Source: JAIRQX01 sp031556255 (GTDB taxonomy: Bacteria; Chrysiogenota; Deferribacteres; Deferribacterales; JAISNW01). Taken from it: DNA of 14,114 nt. The DNA lies in assembly GCA_031556255.1 (NCBI GenBank), contig JAVBTI010000168.1:1-14114 (forward strand). The letters are read 5' to 3'. Below the pieces are notes generated by a model. The model made no database searches and was not told the DNA's origin. It saw only the letters and a program-made list of their open reading frames with translations. Below, piece after piece: positions 6,350-14,114 of this stretch (the stretch's first letter is position 1; every line of letters starts with the position of its first letter). Made by a program: the position numbers and the translations under genes.

Positions 6350-8002
6350 ATGGCAAATAAGATTCTGATCATCGGCGGCGTCGCGGGCGGTGCCTCCGCC
6401 GCCGCCAGGCTGCGCAGGCTTGATGAAAGCGCCGAGATAATCATCTTTGAACGCGGGGAGTATATCTCATTTGCCAACTGCGGCCTGCCGTACTATATCG
6501 GCGGCAAGATCAATGACAGGACGGCGCTGACGCTGCAAACCCCCGAAAGCTTCCGCACGCGCTTCAATGTGTATGTCCGTATCCAAAATGAAGTTATCTC
6601 CATTAACCGGGCGGAAAAGTCGATCGATGTAAAGCACCTTGCCACCGGCGGAGTTTACACCGAAAAATATGATAAACTTATTTTAGCGCCCGGGGCGGAG
6701 CCGATAGTCCCGTCCATTCCCGGCGTATCGTCAGGCAAAGTGTTTATCCTGCGGAATATTCCGGATGCTTATAAAATCAGAGAATATATCGAAACCCGGA
6801 GTCCCCGGAATGCTATTGTCATGGGCGGGGGATATATAGGCGTCGAGATGGCGGAGAACCTTGCGGACGCGGGTTTGTCCGTCACGCTGGTGGAGATGCT
6901 CGATCAGGTTATAGCGCCGCTCGATTACGAAATGGCCTGCGGTGTCCATCGCTATATGGAGAAAAAAGGTGTCCGGCTTATCCTGAAAAACGGGGTTAAA
7001 GCCATATCGGAAAAAGAGGGGAGACTCGCCGTGACCTTGAATGACGGCGAAATAGAAGCTGACATGCTGATCATGGCTGTCGGCGTCAGACCGGAAAGCA
7101 GGCTTGCCGTTGAGGCCGGACTTGAGGTCAATGGCCGTGGTTCCATTCTGGTAAACGACAGAATGCGCACTGGCGACCCGGACATTTACGCCGTGGGCGA
7201 TGCTGTGGAAGTCATGGATTTTGTGACCGGTCAGGGGGCATTTATCCCGCTCGCCGGTCCTGCCGGCAGGCAGGGGCGGGTTGCCGCGGATAATATCTGC
7301 GGGCTTGACAGCGTATATACCGGCACTCAGGGCTCCGCTATACTTAAAATATTTGATATGACTGTGGCCACGACCGGCATAAACGAAAAAACAGCCAAAC
7401 GGCTGGGGCTTGAGTACGACAAAAACTACACCGACTCCCCAAGCCATGCCGGATATTACCCCGGCGCCGCGAATATGTCGATCAAGACCATTTATGAAAA
7501 GAGCACCGGCAAGATCCTCGGGGTGCAGATTGTGGGTTTCGAGGGCGTGGACAAACGCTGCGACATTTTTGCCACAGCCATTCGTGCCGGAATGACCGCG
7601 TATGATCTTATAAATCTGGAACTTTGCTATGCCCCGCCGTTTTCATCTTCCAAAGACCCTGTCAATGTGGCCGGCTCTGCCGTTGAAAACCTGTTGACCG
7701 GCAAGGTAAAAAACTTTCACTGGCACGATGTGGCGGCACTGCCAAGGGACGGCAGCATTACACTTTTGGATGTGCGCACCGCGCAGGAATATGCGGAGGG
7801 TGCGATCGACGGTTTCATAAATATACCGCTGGATGAATTGCGTGCCAGATTGCGTGAACTTGATGATACAAAACCGGTCTATCTGACATGCAGGGTGGGG
7901 CAGCGGGGTTATGTGGCCGCGAGGATACTTTCACAGTCCGGCTTTGACGTATACAACCTCAGCGGCGGGTATAAACTTTATAGTATTGTAAATTTCGGAT
8001 AA
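6350..8002 (+). CDS. CoA-disulfide reductase / NAD(P)H-dependent polysulfide reductase with C-terminal rhodanese domain
   Basis: This 550-residue cytoplasmic flavoprotein is of the CoADR-Rhd (Npsr) type. It has an FAD-binding GGVAGGASAA at residues 9-18, then the single redox cysteine Cys44 in SFANCGLPYYIGG, the hallmark of CoA-disulfide reductases and NADH oxidases. An NAD(P)H-binding MGGGYIGVEMAE follows at 158-169, a second FAD segment at DIYAVGDA, a dimerisation domain (~325-445) and a rhodanese domain (~456-550). The rhodanese loop carries Cys514 in LTCRVGQRGY. Shewanella loihica Npsr uses the equivalent pair of cysteines to reduce polysulfide or CoA persulfide with NAD(P)H. A role in sulfur reduction or thiol redox balance is therefore likely. 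There is no signal peptide. No terminator is evident before the next gene, 45 bases downstream, so they may be cotranscribed. Confidence 0.92.
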   Translation: MANKILIIGGVAGGASAAARLRRLDESAEIIIFERGEYISFANCGLPYYIGGKINDRTALTLQTPESFRTRFNVYVRIQNEVISINRAEKSIDVKHLATGGVYTEKYDKLILAPGAEPIVPSIPGVSSGKVFILRNIPDAYKIREYIETRSPRNAIVMGGGYIGVEMAENLADAGLSVTLVEMLDQVIAPLDYEMACGVHRYMEKKGVRLILKNGVKAISEKEGRLAVTLNDGEIEADMLIMAVGVRPESRLAVEAGLEVNGRGSILVNDRMRTGDPDIYAVGDAVEVMDFVTGQGAFIPLAGPAGRQGRVAADNICGLDSVYTGTQGSAILKIFDMTVATTGINEKTAKRLGLEYDKNYTDSPSHAGYYPGAANMSIKTIYEKSTGKILGVQIVGFEGVDKRCDIFATAIRAGMTAYDLINLELCYAPPFSSSKDPVNVAGSAVENLLTGKVKNFHWHDVAALPRDGSITLLDVRTAQEYAEGAIDGFINIPLDELRARLRELDDTKPVYLTCRVGQRGYVAARILSQSGFDVYNLSGGYKLYSIVNFG

Positions 8003-8047
8003 TTCATATAAACTGTTTTGCTGTTTTATGATATTTGCGGGGTTGTT

Positions 8048-11000
8048 GTGAAAGATGTTATCTGGCTGGCAATCGCGCTGCTCTTACCCTGTGTGGCTGC
8101 TGCCGACGGAACGATTACTAAAGGGTATTTCAAGGAAGTCACTTTAACAAATCCTGCCGCTACGCGTATGTCTGGAGAGGACAAAAGCGCAGACATCGAG
8201 TATACCGCGGATAAATCAAGACTTGTACTGAATTATAACCCTCCTTCAGGTAAAGCTCCCGATAATATTACACTTAACCTGCCCGGAATTACATCGCCGA
8301 TGATGTTTGATTTTGCACAAAAACCGGCAGAGTGGCGTTTTTACGATAAAAACGGCGGTTATGCGGCGAAATCCGGGGCTGCGCCTGTACTCCAGCTCCA
8401 GGTTGCTTTTCCGGACTGCCAATATGTAAATATCTGCAGGCCGGACGGCGATTTTTCCGTACGTCTTGCATCCGTCAGCGACACCAACAGCCGGAAAGCC
8501 AGCTTTTTTGTGAATGGCGAGGATGTCACCACCCTTTTCCAGTACGATGAAAATAACCAGCTTTTCAGGATAAAGGAGTTTTATCAGCAGCATTTTTATA
8601 AATATTTCAAAGGAGCGCGCGGCCGCTTTTCCTGGCGCATCACGGATGACAAAGTCAGGCTGAACGGCGCGGCGGACATAATCCTGGCCGACAGAGCCAT
8701 TAAAGGCCGGGTCAGGAACACGGCCGGCAAAGTGCCCCCATTGCTTGTGGGAAAAAGTGTGACGCTCAGTTTTGCCGGTTCAGACACTGTCATACCTCAT
8801 TCAGTTTCAGCAGTGATAGACTCGAGGGGGGATTACAGTGTGCCGGATCTGGCTTCGTTTGATTATAGCATATCTATTGATGGGGTGCCTTCGGTTAAAA
8901 TTAAGCTCGGGGCGCTGGCCGTGGCGGATAATATCACGACGCTGGAAGTGTCCCACGTGGTGCCGGATTTCGACATGATTCTTTCTTCGTCGGAAGATGT
9001 GCCGTACAGGGCGGGCGAGTTTATAATTCTGAATCCGCAGCAGTGGGATGCCCGGCTCACCGGCAAAGTGACCGATTTCAGGCAGATGGAGGGCGATCCG
9101 GCAAAGATAAATGTCACCGGGGACAGTATTGCGCTCATCCTGCCTACGGAACGGGAAGACGCCGGAGAGCTTGTTTTTCACGGTGCAGTGGGATCGAAAA
9201 AATTTCTTTTGAAAATACCGCATCCCGTTAAGCTGAATACCGGTTATGAACAGTTCGGGATGCTGGACAGCAGGGGAATTTACGCGCAGACACGTATTTC
9301 GGGGTTGCAGGGCGGAGGGGTGCTGCCCGCTTCGGCCATGCATATTCCCGCAGCCTCGGTGAACAGCATCACCAGGATATCCAAAGATTATGTGAAAATG
9401 CATGTCTACACCGCGGACGGCAAGGCCGCTGACGTGACGCCGTTTTTCATATGGAGCGACTCAAGGCAGAGCATGTTGGCTGACAAGGCCAGGTATAAAC
9501 AGCTATACGACACCCTGTTGAACGATTCCGCCACCCTCGCCGCCACTTTCTGCGACAGGGTGCAGCCGGACGCCTGTTTCCGCATAAAGCAGACAGTGCG
9601 GCCGGGGGGAGCGTCTGTTTCAGTTACGGTGCAGCCGGGGGACAAAAATATAAAGCTTTCGTCACTGGAGGGCGTTTTCGTGATCTTTCGCGAACTGCAT
9701 GTGACGGACAGTCCGGTTGTGCGCGTCGCGGCGCTTGACTCTAAAGGAGTGTGCAGGCTGGATAATATCCCCGCCGGTTCATACCAGGCGCAGATTGCGG
9801 ATATATCGTTGAAACATTACGGCAGCAGCTTTATAAATATTACGGATGGCGACAACATGGCACGGCGGGTGCTCACGGTGAAACTTACCGCGCAATCCGC
9901 CTCGGGGGGCAATAAATCTGAAAACGTTCTGCGTCTGATGACTGAAGGCAATCTGGTGCCTCTTTCCGTCGCCCCCGTGACTTTATACCGTAACAATTAC
10001 GAACTGCTGGATCTCAAACAGTACTCCGCAAGTAATATAGATTCCGTGGTGGCCGTTAATGTGCTGGGCGAGATGCCGGGTGAATATATTTTATATCCCG
10101 ACAACATCTTGTCCCTGCTGACCGCCGATATTAACAAAGATATCTATGCCACGATGCTGTTCACTTCGGGGGGCAGGGTTTACCAGCTTCCTTTTCACTA
10201 TATCGGCTCAGAATACCCGGTGGTTACTGAAGAAGGTATGGATTACACCATGTGCCCCGACGAACGTCCCCTTTGCGGGAACGCTTTTGTTTCCGTTAAG
10301 GGGGCTGAACAGGGGATATACAACGGGAAAAAAGTTTTGCAGCTCACATTCCCCGTGCCCTTCGGTCAAAATGATCTAAAAGTGTTCATGGAATCGGATG
10401 CAGACGTCACGGAAATTTTCAATGTGTCTCCCCAAAACCGCTCTCTTACTTTGAAAAAAGAGGCGATTCCCGGTTTTCTCAGCAATCTTGCCACAAACAG
10501 CCAGCCGGTCAGGATCGAGGTGAAGAACAAGAAGTACTACCTGAGTCTGCTTGCGGGGTATAAGAGCATCGAAGCATCGGTGGTGGATAATTACGGTGCG
10601 CAATCGTCGCTTTTTTCCGGGCTGAAGGCAAAAGCCTCCTGTGAATACGCCCCGGACAAGTTCTTCTCCAAAATAGCCACAATAAAGGGCATGGGAATAG
10701 TGCTGTTCGACGATCTCCCAGACTGCACCTACAGGCTGTCTATCATTGACAAGGAACGCCTGTTCCGGGGAGAGCTGGACAGGCTTGCCCTTTCGGCGGG
10801 ACAGAACAGGCTGAGAACTATATTCCAGGTAAGCTGCACAGGCAGTAACGACCAGTATGTGGAGAACTGCCAGCCGTTCCTGCCGGTGGTTCAGGACCGG
10901 CGGCTGATGGCGCCGGATTTCGGCGTGCTGTTTGTGGACAGATACATATCCGGAGAGCCCGATGCCATTTCCCTGCGTCCGTCCACGTCACCCCTGCGGT

Positions 11001-11779
11001 ATAAACACCTGGGCCGGGGGGTTATAATATACGCCCCTCCCATGAAACCTTTTGAAGATAATAAAAGTGCGCTGACGTTTACGTCCGGTAGCCGCCATAT
11101 GGAAGCAATCCTTGACGTGGGGGATATAGGCGGCCAGCTTGTAAAAACAGTTGTGAGGCCGCCCAGGGCCAAAACGCTGATAATAACAGCGGAAGGGCTG
11201 ACGCCGTCTTATGTATACACGGGCAGCGGCCCTCTGGTGTTTAAAGTGGGCGGCGGGCTCAAGTTCAGCGGGGAAGAGGTGAAGGTGTTCATAGAACTGG
11301 GCGGAGAGGAAACTGAGATCACGCATCTGTTCACATGGGATGGGCAGAAGAGCAGCCTGACACTTGATAAAAACGAATATGACAACTTCCGCGGGCTTCT
11401 TGCCGGAGCGCAGCAGCGTCTGTATATTGCGCTTGCGTCCGATAACCCGGCTAAATACTACAAAGTGATGGCCGTTATAGGCGGCGGAGCGGCGGATATA
11501 ATAGGGGAGGCCGTAATAGATCCTTCTGCCGCGGCCGTGCAGCTCAAAGATGCCAAAGCGCTGTTAATCGGTAAACGCAGCAAAAACGGCAACGACTTCC
11601 GCCAGCTTACCGATGTTAAAAGCAACAGGAGTTTCAGATTTCCCAATGTGCCTCTGGGGCTGTACGATCTTGTGGTGTTCGATATGGAGGGCGATTACTA
11701 CGGAAGCCGGGAGATCAGCGTGCAGGCGGAGAGAAGTGATCTTTATCTGGAGCTGCCTGTGAAAAAGATGATGCCGTAA
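8048..11779 (+). CDS. Large exported protein of four ~310-residue tandem repeats, function unknown
   Basis: This 1243-residue protein starts at GTG 8048 with a compact signal peptide (MKDVIWLAIALLLPCVAAADG). The frame is open from TTG 8018, but that start splits the signal and lacks a ribosome binding site. Two motifs recur in register. A DVTxxFxWD-like motif occurs at residues 159, 462, 786 and 1090 (for example DVTTLFQYD, DVTPFFIWS, EITHLFTWD). An NxPxGxY-like motif occurs at 267, 573, 889 and 1200 (for example NIPAGSYQAQI, NVPLGLYDLVV). The second type resembles carboxypeptidase-regulatory or Cna-B-like beta modules. Cysteine pairs C-x(5-10)-C occur at 124/130, 502/510, 736/743 and 930/941, consistent with disulfides outside the cytoplasm. 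There is no C-terminal anchor, sorting signal or enzymatic motif. I do not recognise the family. An adhesive, surface or periplasmic scaffold role is inferred. Its stop overlaps the TorD-like start. Confidence 0.85.
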   Translation: MKDVIWLAIALLLPCVAAADGTITKGYFKEVTLTNPAATRMSGEDKSADIEYTADKSRLVLNYNPPSGKAPDNITLNLPGITSPMMFDFAQKPAEWRFYDKNGGYAAKSGAAPVLQLQVAFPDCQYVNICRPDGDFSVRLASVSDTNSRKASFFVNGEDVTTLFQYDENNQLFRIKEFYQQHFYKYFKGARGRFSWRITDDKVRLNGAADIILADRAIKGRVRNTAGKVPPLLVGKSVTLSFAGSDTVIPHSVSAVIDSRGDYSVPDLASFDYSISIDGVPSVKIKLGALAVADNITTLEVSHVVPDFDMILSSSEDVPYRAGEFIILNPQQWDARLTGKVTDFRQMEGDPAKINVTGDSIALILPTEREDAGELVFHGAVGSKKFLLKIPHPVKLNTGYEQFGMLDSRGIYAQTRISGLQGGGVLPASAMHIPAASVNSITRISKDYVKMHVYTADGKAADVTPFFIWSDSRQSMLADKARYKQLYDTLLNDSATLAATFCDRVQPDACFRIKQTVRPGGASVSVTVQPGDKNIKLSSLEGVFVIFRELHVTDSPVVRVAALDSKGVCRLDNIPAGSYQAQIADISLKHYGSSFINITDGDNMARRVLTVKLTAQSASGGNKSENVLRLMTEGNLVPLSVAPVTLYRNNYELLDLKQYSASNIDSVVAVNVLGEMPGEYILYPDNILSLLTADINKDIYATMLFTSGGRVYQLPFHYIGSEYPVVTEEGMDYTMCPDERPLCGNAFVSVKGAEQGIYNGKKVLQLTFPVPFGQNDLKVFMESDADVTEIFNVSPQNRSLTLKKEAIPGFLSNLATNSQPVRIEVKNKKYYLSLLAGYKSIEASVVDNYGAQSSLFSGLKAKASCEYAPDKFFSKIATIKGMGIVLFDDLPDCTYRLSIIDKERLFRGELDRLALSAGQNRLRTIFQVSCTGSNDQYVENCQPFLPVVQDRRLMAPDFGVLFVDRYISGEPDAISLRPSTSPLRYKHLGRGVIIYAPPMKPFEDNKSALTFTSGSRHMEAILDVGDIGGQLVKTVVRPPRAKTLIITAEGLTPSYVYTGSGPLVFKVGGGLKFSGEEVKVFIELGGEETEITHLFTWDGQKSSLTLDKNEYDNFRGLLAGAQQRLYIALASDNPAKYYKVMAVIGGGAADIIGEAVIDPSAAAVQLKDAKALLIGKRSKNGNDFRQLTDVKSNRSFRFPNVPLGLYDLVVFDMEGDYYGSREISVQAERSDLYLELPVKKMMP

Positions 11780-12435
11780 TGAGCCCTGGCGATCAATTGT
11801 CTTTTCAGTCGAGTTTATACCGCTTTTTCCATCGGCTTTTTTCCGAAGCGCCGTCAAAAGAGCTGCTCAGCAAACTGGCCACCCTTACTGCGGAGTGCCA
11901 CAGTGCGGATCTGGGGGCCTTCGGCACGCATTTTACTTCCGCATGGGACGAATGTGCGCGCCTTGCGGAAAAGCTCTCCGCTATGTCCGCCGACGCACTG
12001 GATGATTACCTTTCATCTGCCGCCGCTGTTTACGGCGTTTATTTTTCCGACGGCCTTATCCTGGAAGAGACTGAAGGGGAGGCCGGCATTGCCGGCGAGT
12101 TTTCAATGATGGCACAGAAGAGGAAAGATGCCGAAGAAACGCTGGAAAACGGCGACGATAATATGTTCATTTCGCTGATAAAAGAACAGCAGATTTGCTA
12201 TAAAGAACATATTGCGGCGCGGGCGCCGTTCTTCTCATACAGGGTTGCCGGTATTGAGGAAAAGAAGCCTTTTTACAGACCATTTGGCAGGCTTCTGGGA
12301 TTGTTTTTACAGGCGGATGCAAGGTTTATGCAGGACATTGTGGATTCCGCAAAGATGGGGCACGATAATTTGGATTGCACCCCGTCATTTAAAGGTCAGC
12401 ATGGAGGGGGACGCCCCCTCCGCTTTAATTCTTAA
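11779..12435 (+). CDS. TorD-family molybdoenzyme chaperone
   Basis: This 218-residue, largely helical cytoplasmic protein has the TorD/DmsD/NarJ pattern. It has an N-terminal helical bundle (SLYRFFHRLFSEAPSKELL), a mid-protein ICYKEHIAARAPFFSYRV around His144, and FYRPFGRLLGLFLQAD, matching the F-x3-H-x(2)-W-x-P...FY-x2-L pattern with Arg in place of the usual Trp. These chaperones bind apo-molybdoenzymes during cofactor insertion or Tat export. The ATG shares its A with the TAA of the preceding gene (TAATG), so translation is probably coupled. No Mo enzyme lies in this operon; the AthL-like enzyme on the other strand is a candidate client, though it has no Tat signal. The C-terminal HGGGRPLRFNS tail looks non-conserved. 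The stop overlaps the stop of the convergent gene. Confidence 0.75.
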   Translation: MSPGDQLSFQSSLYRFFHRLFSEAPSKELLSKLATLTAECHSADLGAFGTHFTSAWDECARLAEKLSAMSADALDDYLSSAAAVYGVYFSDGLILEETEGEAGIAGEFSMMAQKRKDAEETLENGDDNMFISLIKEQQICYKEHIAARAPFFSYRVAGIEEKKPFYRPFGRLLGLFLQADARFMQDIVDSAKMGHDNLDCTPSFKGQHGGGRPLRFNS

Positions 12436-12806
12436 TGTCCGCCGCAGGTGGACGACATGGAGAACTGCGGCAGCCTGCCCGCCGCAAATGCGTTGATATT
12501 TTCGCCAACATTGGCGTTGGGGTTGCCCTGGAAGACGTCTATCCCGGCCTGCTGGAAGCCCATAAACGGCCTCATTCCCATGCCGCCGGCGATCAGAACC
12601 TGTACGCCGCGATCCGCCAGCAGCTGTACGGGAGCCAGACAACCGCCTTCCACGTGGGGCGGGTTGTCCAGCGTGGTGTTGCTGACAATATTGCCGTTTT
12701 CGATCTCCGCTATAGTGTAGAGATCGCAGCGTCCGAAATGCCCGCTGACCTGTGCTTCCATTCCGCCCGGATTCATGGATGGAACGGCAACAAGAGTTTT
12801 GCTCAT
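12432..12806 (-). CDS. NifX/NifB-type dinitrogenase iron-molybdenum cofactor family protein (MTH1175-like)
   Basis: This 124-residue protein is of the Nitro_FeMo-Co superfamily. It begins MSKTLVAVPSMNPGG and continues with VSGHFGRCDLYTIAEI, the GHFGR signature. It then shows APVQLLADRGVQVLIAGGMGMRPFMGF, ending in a Cys/His tail (STCGGH). Members bind Fe-S or Mo-Fe clusters in cofactor assembly, but many stand-alone copies, as here, occur without nitrogenase genes and have no assigned role. Excellent GGAGG precedes the ATG. It follows the M29 peptidase by 15 bases and is probably its operon partner. Its stop codon overlaps that of the convergent TorD-like gene by 4 bases. Confidence 0.88.
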   Translation of the reverse strand: MSKTLVAVPSMNPGGMEAQVSGHFGRCDLYTIAEIENGNIVSNTTLDNPPHVEGGCLAPVQLLADRGVQVLIAGGMGMRPFMGFQQAGIDVFQGNPNANVGENINAFAAGRLPQFSMSSTCGGH

Positions 12807-12821
12807 GGTATATTACCTCCG

Positions 12822-13916
12822 TTAAATAAATTTACCGTTTTTGTAGATTAATTTTCCGTCAATTTCCACGGAACCGCCGTCTCTCATGTCTTTTATCAGA
12901 TCCCAGTGCAGGGCGGATTTGTTTTTGCCGCCGGTTTCCGGGTACGACGCACCCACCGCCATGTGCATGGTCTGCCCGATCTTTTCGTCGAACAGGATGT
13001 TTTTGCTTGGTTTCTTTATATTGTCGTTCAGGCCGAAGGCTATCTCCCCCACGAACCGCGCCCCTTCATCGGTATCGAGCATTTTCAGCAGAAAATCGTG
13101 CCCTTTTTCGGCGCTTGCTTCAATAACCCTGCCTTCTTTCAGGCTCAGCAGCACGCCCTGGGCCTCCACACCGCTGTAGTTTGTGGGGATGTCGAAATAT
13201 ATCCGCCCCGTGGCGCTGTTTTCCACAGGGCTGGTGAATACTTCGCCGTCCGGCATGTTCCGCTGCCCGCAGCAGCTTTTCCAGAGCCTGCCGTCCACGT
13301 TCAGCGTGAGGTCGGTGTTTTTTCCCTGCACGCGTATGGTTTTAGCCCCTGTGAGTCGTTTCACTATATCGGCCTGCAGCCTGTCCACTTTCTGCCATGC
13401 GGCCACAGGGTCTTGTTCGTTCAGTTTGCAGGCGCCGTATACAAAGTCGGAATATTCTTCATACGACATTTCCGCGTCCTGCGCCATGGCCGGGGTGGGG
13501 TAGGGGGCCAAAACCCACACGAACTGCCCCTTGTCCTCCCGATCGAACATTATCTCCCGCAGGTCTCCCCGCACCTTTTGCTGCATGGCGACTTTGGACG
13601 AGTCCGCCCCGGTGAGCTGTTTGGAGTTGCTTGTAGAGTCGATGGATATTTGAGCGGTTACCGTCTCCGCCTGCAGTTTATCCGCCGCCGGTGTGTATGA
13701 GAACTGGTGGTCCTGTCCGTATTTGAAAAACATGGCGCTCTGCTCGGGAAAAGAGAGCCTGACAAGGGGGTGCGCCCCACGGAGCAAAACTTCTTTAAAA
13801 CATGCCCTTATCAGCGGCTCCGCGCATGTCTCACCGCGTATGAGCACGAGGTCGTCCTTCTTGATTTTCAAACTATAATCGCACAATAGCTGTGCCAGCT
13901 TTGTTTCGTAATTCAT
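12822..13916 (-). CDS. M29-family metallo-aminopeptidase (aminopeptidase T/AmpS-like)
   Basis: This 364-residue cytoplasmic peptidase removes N-terminal amino acids using two divalent metals. Motifs appear in family order: PDGEVFTSP with Glu225, FVGEIAFGLN with Glu291, GQTMHMAVG with His318 and ALHWD with His337 and Asp339. These match the five metal ligands of Thermus AmpT (Glu250, Glu316, His345, His378, Asp380); the first two are 66 residues apart in both. The loop between His318 and His337 is about 14 residues shorter than in AmpT, and the whole protein is ~45 residues shorter, as in many short M29 members. AAGGA lies just before the ATG. It is the first gene of a probable two-gene operon with the NifX-like protein. 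Confidence 0.92.
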   Translation of the reverse strand: MNYETKLAQLLCDYSLKIKKDDLVLIRGETCAEPLIRACFKEVLLRGAHPLVRLSFPEQSAMFFKYGQDHQFSYTPAADKLQAETVTAQISIDSTSNSKQLTGADSSKVAMQQKVRGDLREIMFDREDKGQFVWVLAPYPTPAMAQDAEMSYEEYSDFVYGACKLNEQDPVAAWQKVDRLQADIVKRLTGAKTIRVQGKNTDLTLNVDGRLWKSCCGQRNMPDGEVFTSPVENSATGRIYFDIPTNYSGVEAQGVLLSLKEGRVIEASAEKGHDFLLKMLDTDEGARFVGEIAFGLNDNIKKPSKNILFDEKIGQTMHMAVGASYPETGGKNKSALHWDLIKDMRDGGSVEIDGKLIYKNGKFI

Positions 13917-13940
13917 AATATTCCTTCAATATGTTCTAAA

Positions 13941-14114
13941 TTAACACATTAATGATGAAAGTAAAGTAAAAAAAGACTTTTTTGGTAATATAAACTTATG
14001 AAGTAACAAGGGGGCCTCAGCCCCCGGTTGTTCTTTCTTGATATTGGAAATCGCCCCGAAACCCTCGTAGTTGGCCTTCCCCATGAGCTCGTCCTCTATG
14101 CGGAGGAGCTGGTT
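13941..14114 (-). CDS. C-terminal fragment of an unrecognised gene, possibly with a lost stop codon
   Basis: Reading leftward from the window edge, 57 codons are open to a TAA at 13943-13941. The first ~28 residues (LLRIEDELMGKANYEGF and on to ISNIKKEQ) use codons like the neighbouring genes and look like real protein. After that the frame runs straight through a GC hairpin and then uses AT-only codons (LLLHKFILPKKSFF). This suggests the real end was near KKE and that the CAA there was once TAA. I cannot assign a family from so short a piece. The other two minus frames have early stops. Confidence 0.5.
   Translation of the reverse strand, partial: NQLLRIEDELMGKANYEGFGAISNIKKEQPGAEAPLLLHKFILPKKSFFTLLSSLMC
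14005..14032. terminator. Terminator-like hairpin
   Basis: GGGGGC (14010-14015) pairs with GCCCCC (14020-14025) around a CTCA loop. Outer AACAA/TTGTT arms extend the stem across a two-base GG bulge. On the minus strand it is followed by TTGTTACTT, and on the plus strand by TTGTTCTTTCTT, so it could act in either direction. It lies inside the open frame of the right-edge fragment. Confidence 0.6.

Noticed and set aside
6731..7447. 238-residue minus-strand open frame
   Set aside because: Shadow of the CoADR-rhodanese gene; no motif and no ribosome binding site.
8048..8110. Lipoprotein signal in the repeat protein (LLLPC)
   Set aside because: Proline directly before the cysteine does not fit a lipobox; an ordinary cleavage near VAAA fits better.
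12906..13700. 264-residue plus-strand open frame
   Set aside because: Antisense to the M29 peptidase, which carries all five metal ligands on the minus strand.

Overview
The window reads as a stretch of chromosome from a Gram-negative anaerobe. Supporting signs are a molybdopterin enzyme of the pyrogallol transhydroxylase type, a TorD-type Mo-enzyme chaperone, a CoA-disulfide/polysulfide reductase and a large exported protein with paired cysteines. The sequence alone does not fix the phylum; Deferribacterota, Synergistota or Desulfobacterota would all fit. I saw no tRNA, rRNA, CRISPR array, transposase or integrase.

Layout. (1) 1-2552, minus: the first ~850 residues of a molybdopterin enzyme very similar to AthL, the large subunit of pyrogallol-phloroglucinol transhydroxylase, with an unusual N-terminal SCP-2-like domain. 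(2) 2553-2701: a divergent control region with three direct repeats exactly 25 bp apart. (3) 2702-4120, plus: a MocR/GntR regulator whose aminotransferase-like domain has lost its PLP-binding residues. (4) 4137-5312, minus: an MFS transporter, convergent with the regulator and preceded by two repeats resembling those in (2). (5) 5528-6199, plus: a water-selective aquaporin. (6) 6212-6345: a multi-hairpin intergenic repeat that also supplies the ribosome binding site of the next gene. (7) 6350-8002, plus: CoA-disulfide reductase fused to rhodanese. (8) 8048-11779, plus: an exported 1243-residue protein built of four ~310-residue repeats. (9) 11779-12435, plus: a TorD-family chaperone overlapping the previous stop by one base. 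(10) 12432-12806 and 12822-13916, minus: a NifX-type protein and an M29 aminopeptidase, apparently one operon. (11) 13941-14114, minus: the C-terminal end of an unrecognised gene that reads through a terminator-like hairpin.

How it may fit together (inference). The left half looks like a self-contained unit for using a polyhydroxylated aromatic compound: a Mo transhydroxylase, an MFS importer and a dedicated MocR regulator acting through 24-25 bp-spaced CCAGTT repeats. The right half may be a transcription unit for sulfur/CoA redox, a cell-envelope repeat protein and a Mo-enzyme chaperone. The most unusual items are the SCP-2/transhydroxylase fusion, the PLP-less MocR with its phased repeats, and the four-repeat exported protein coupled to a TorD-like gene.
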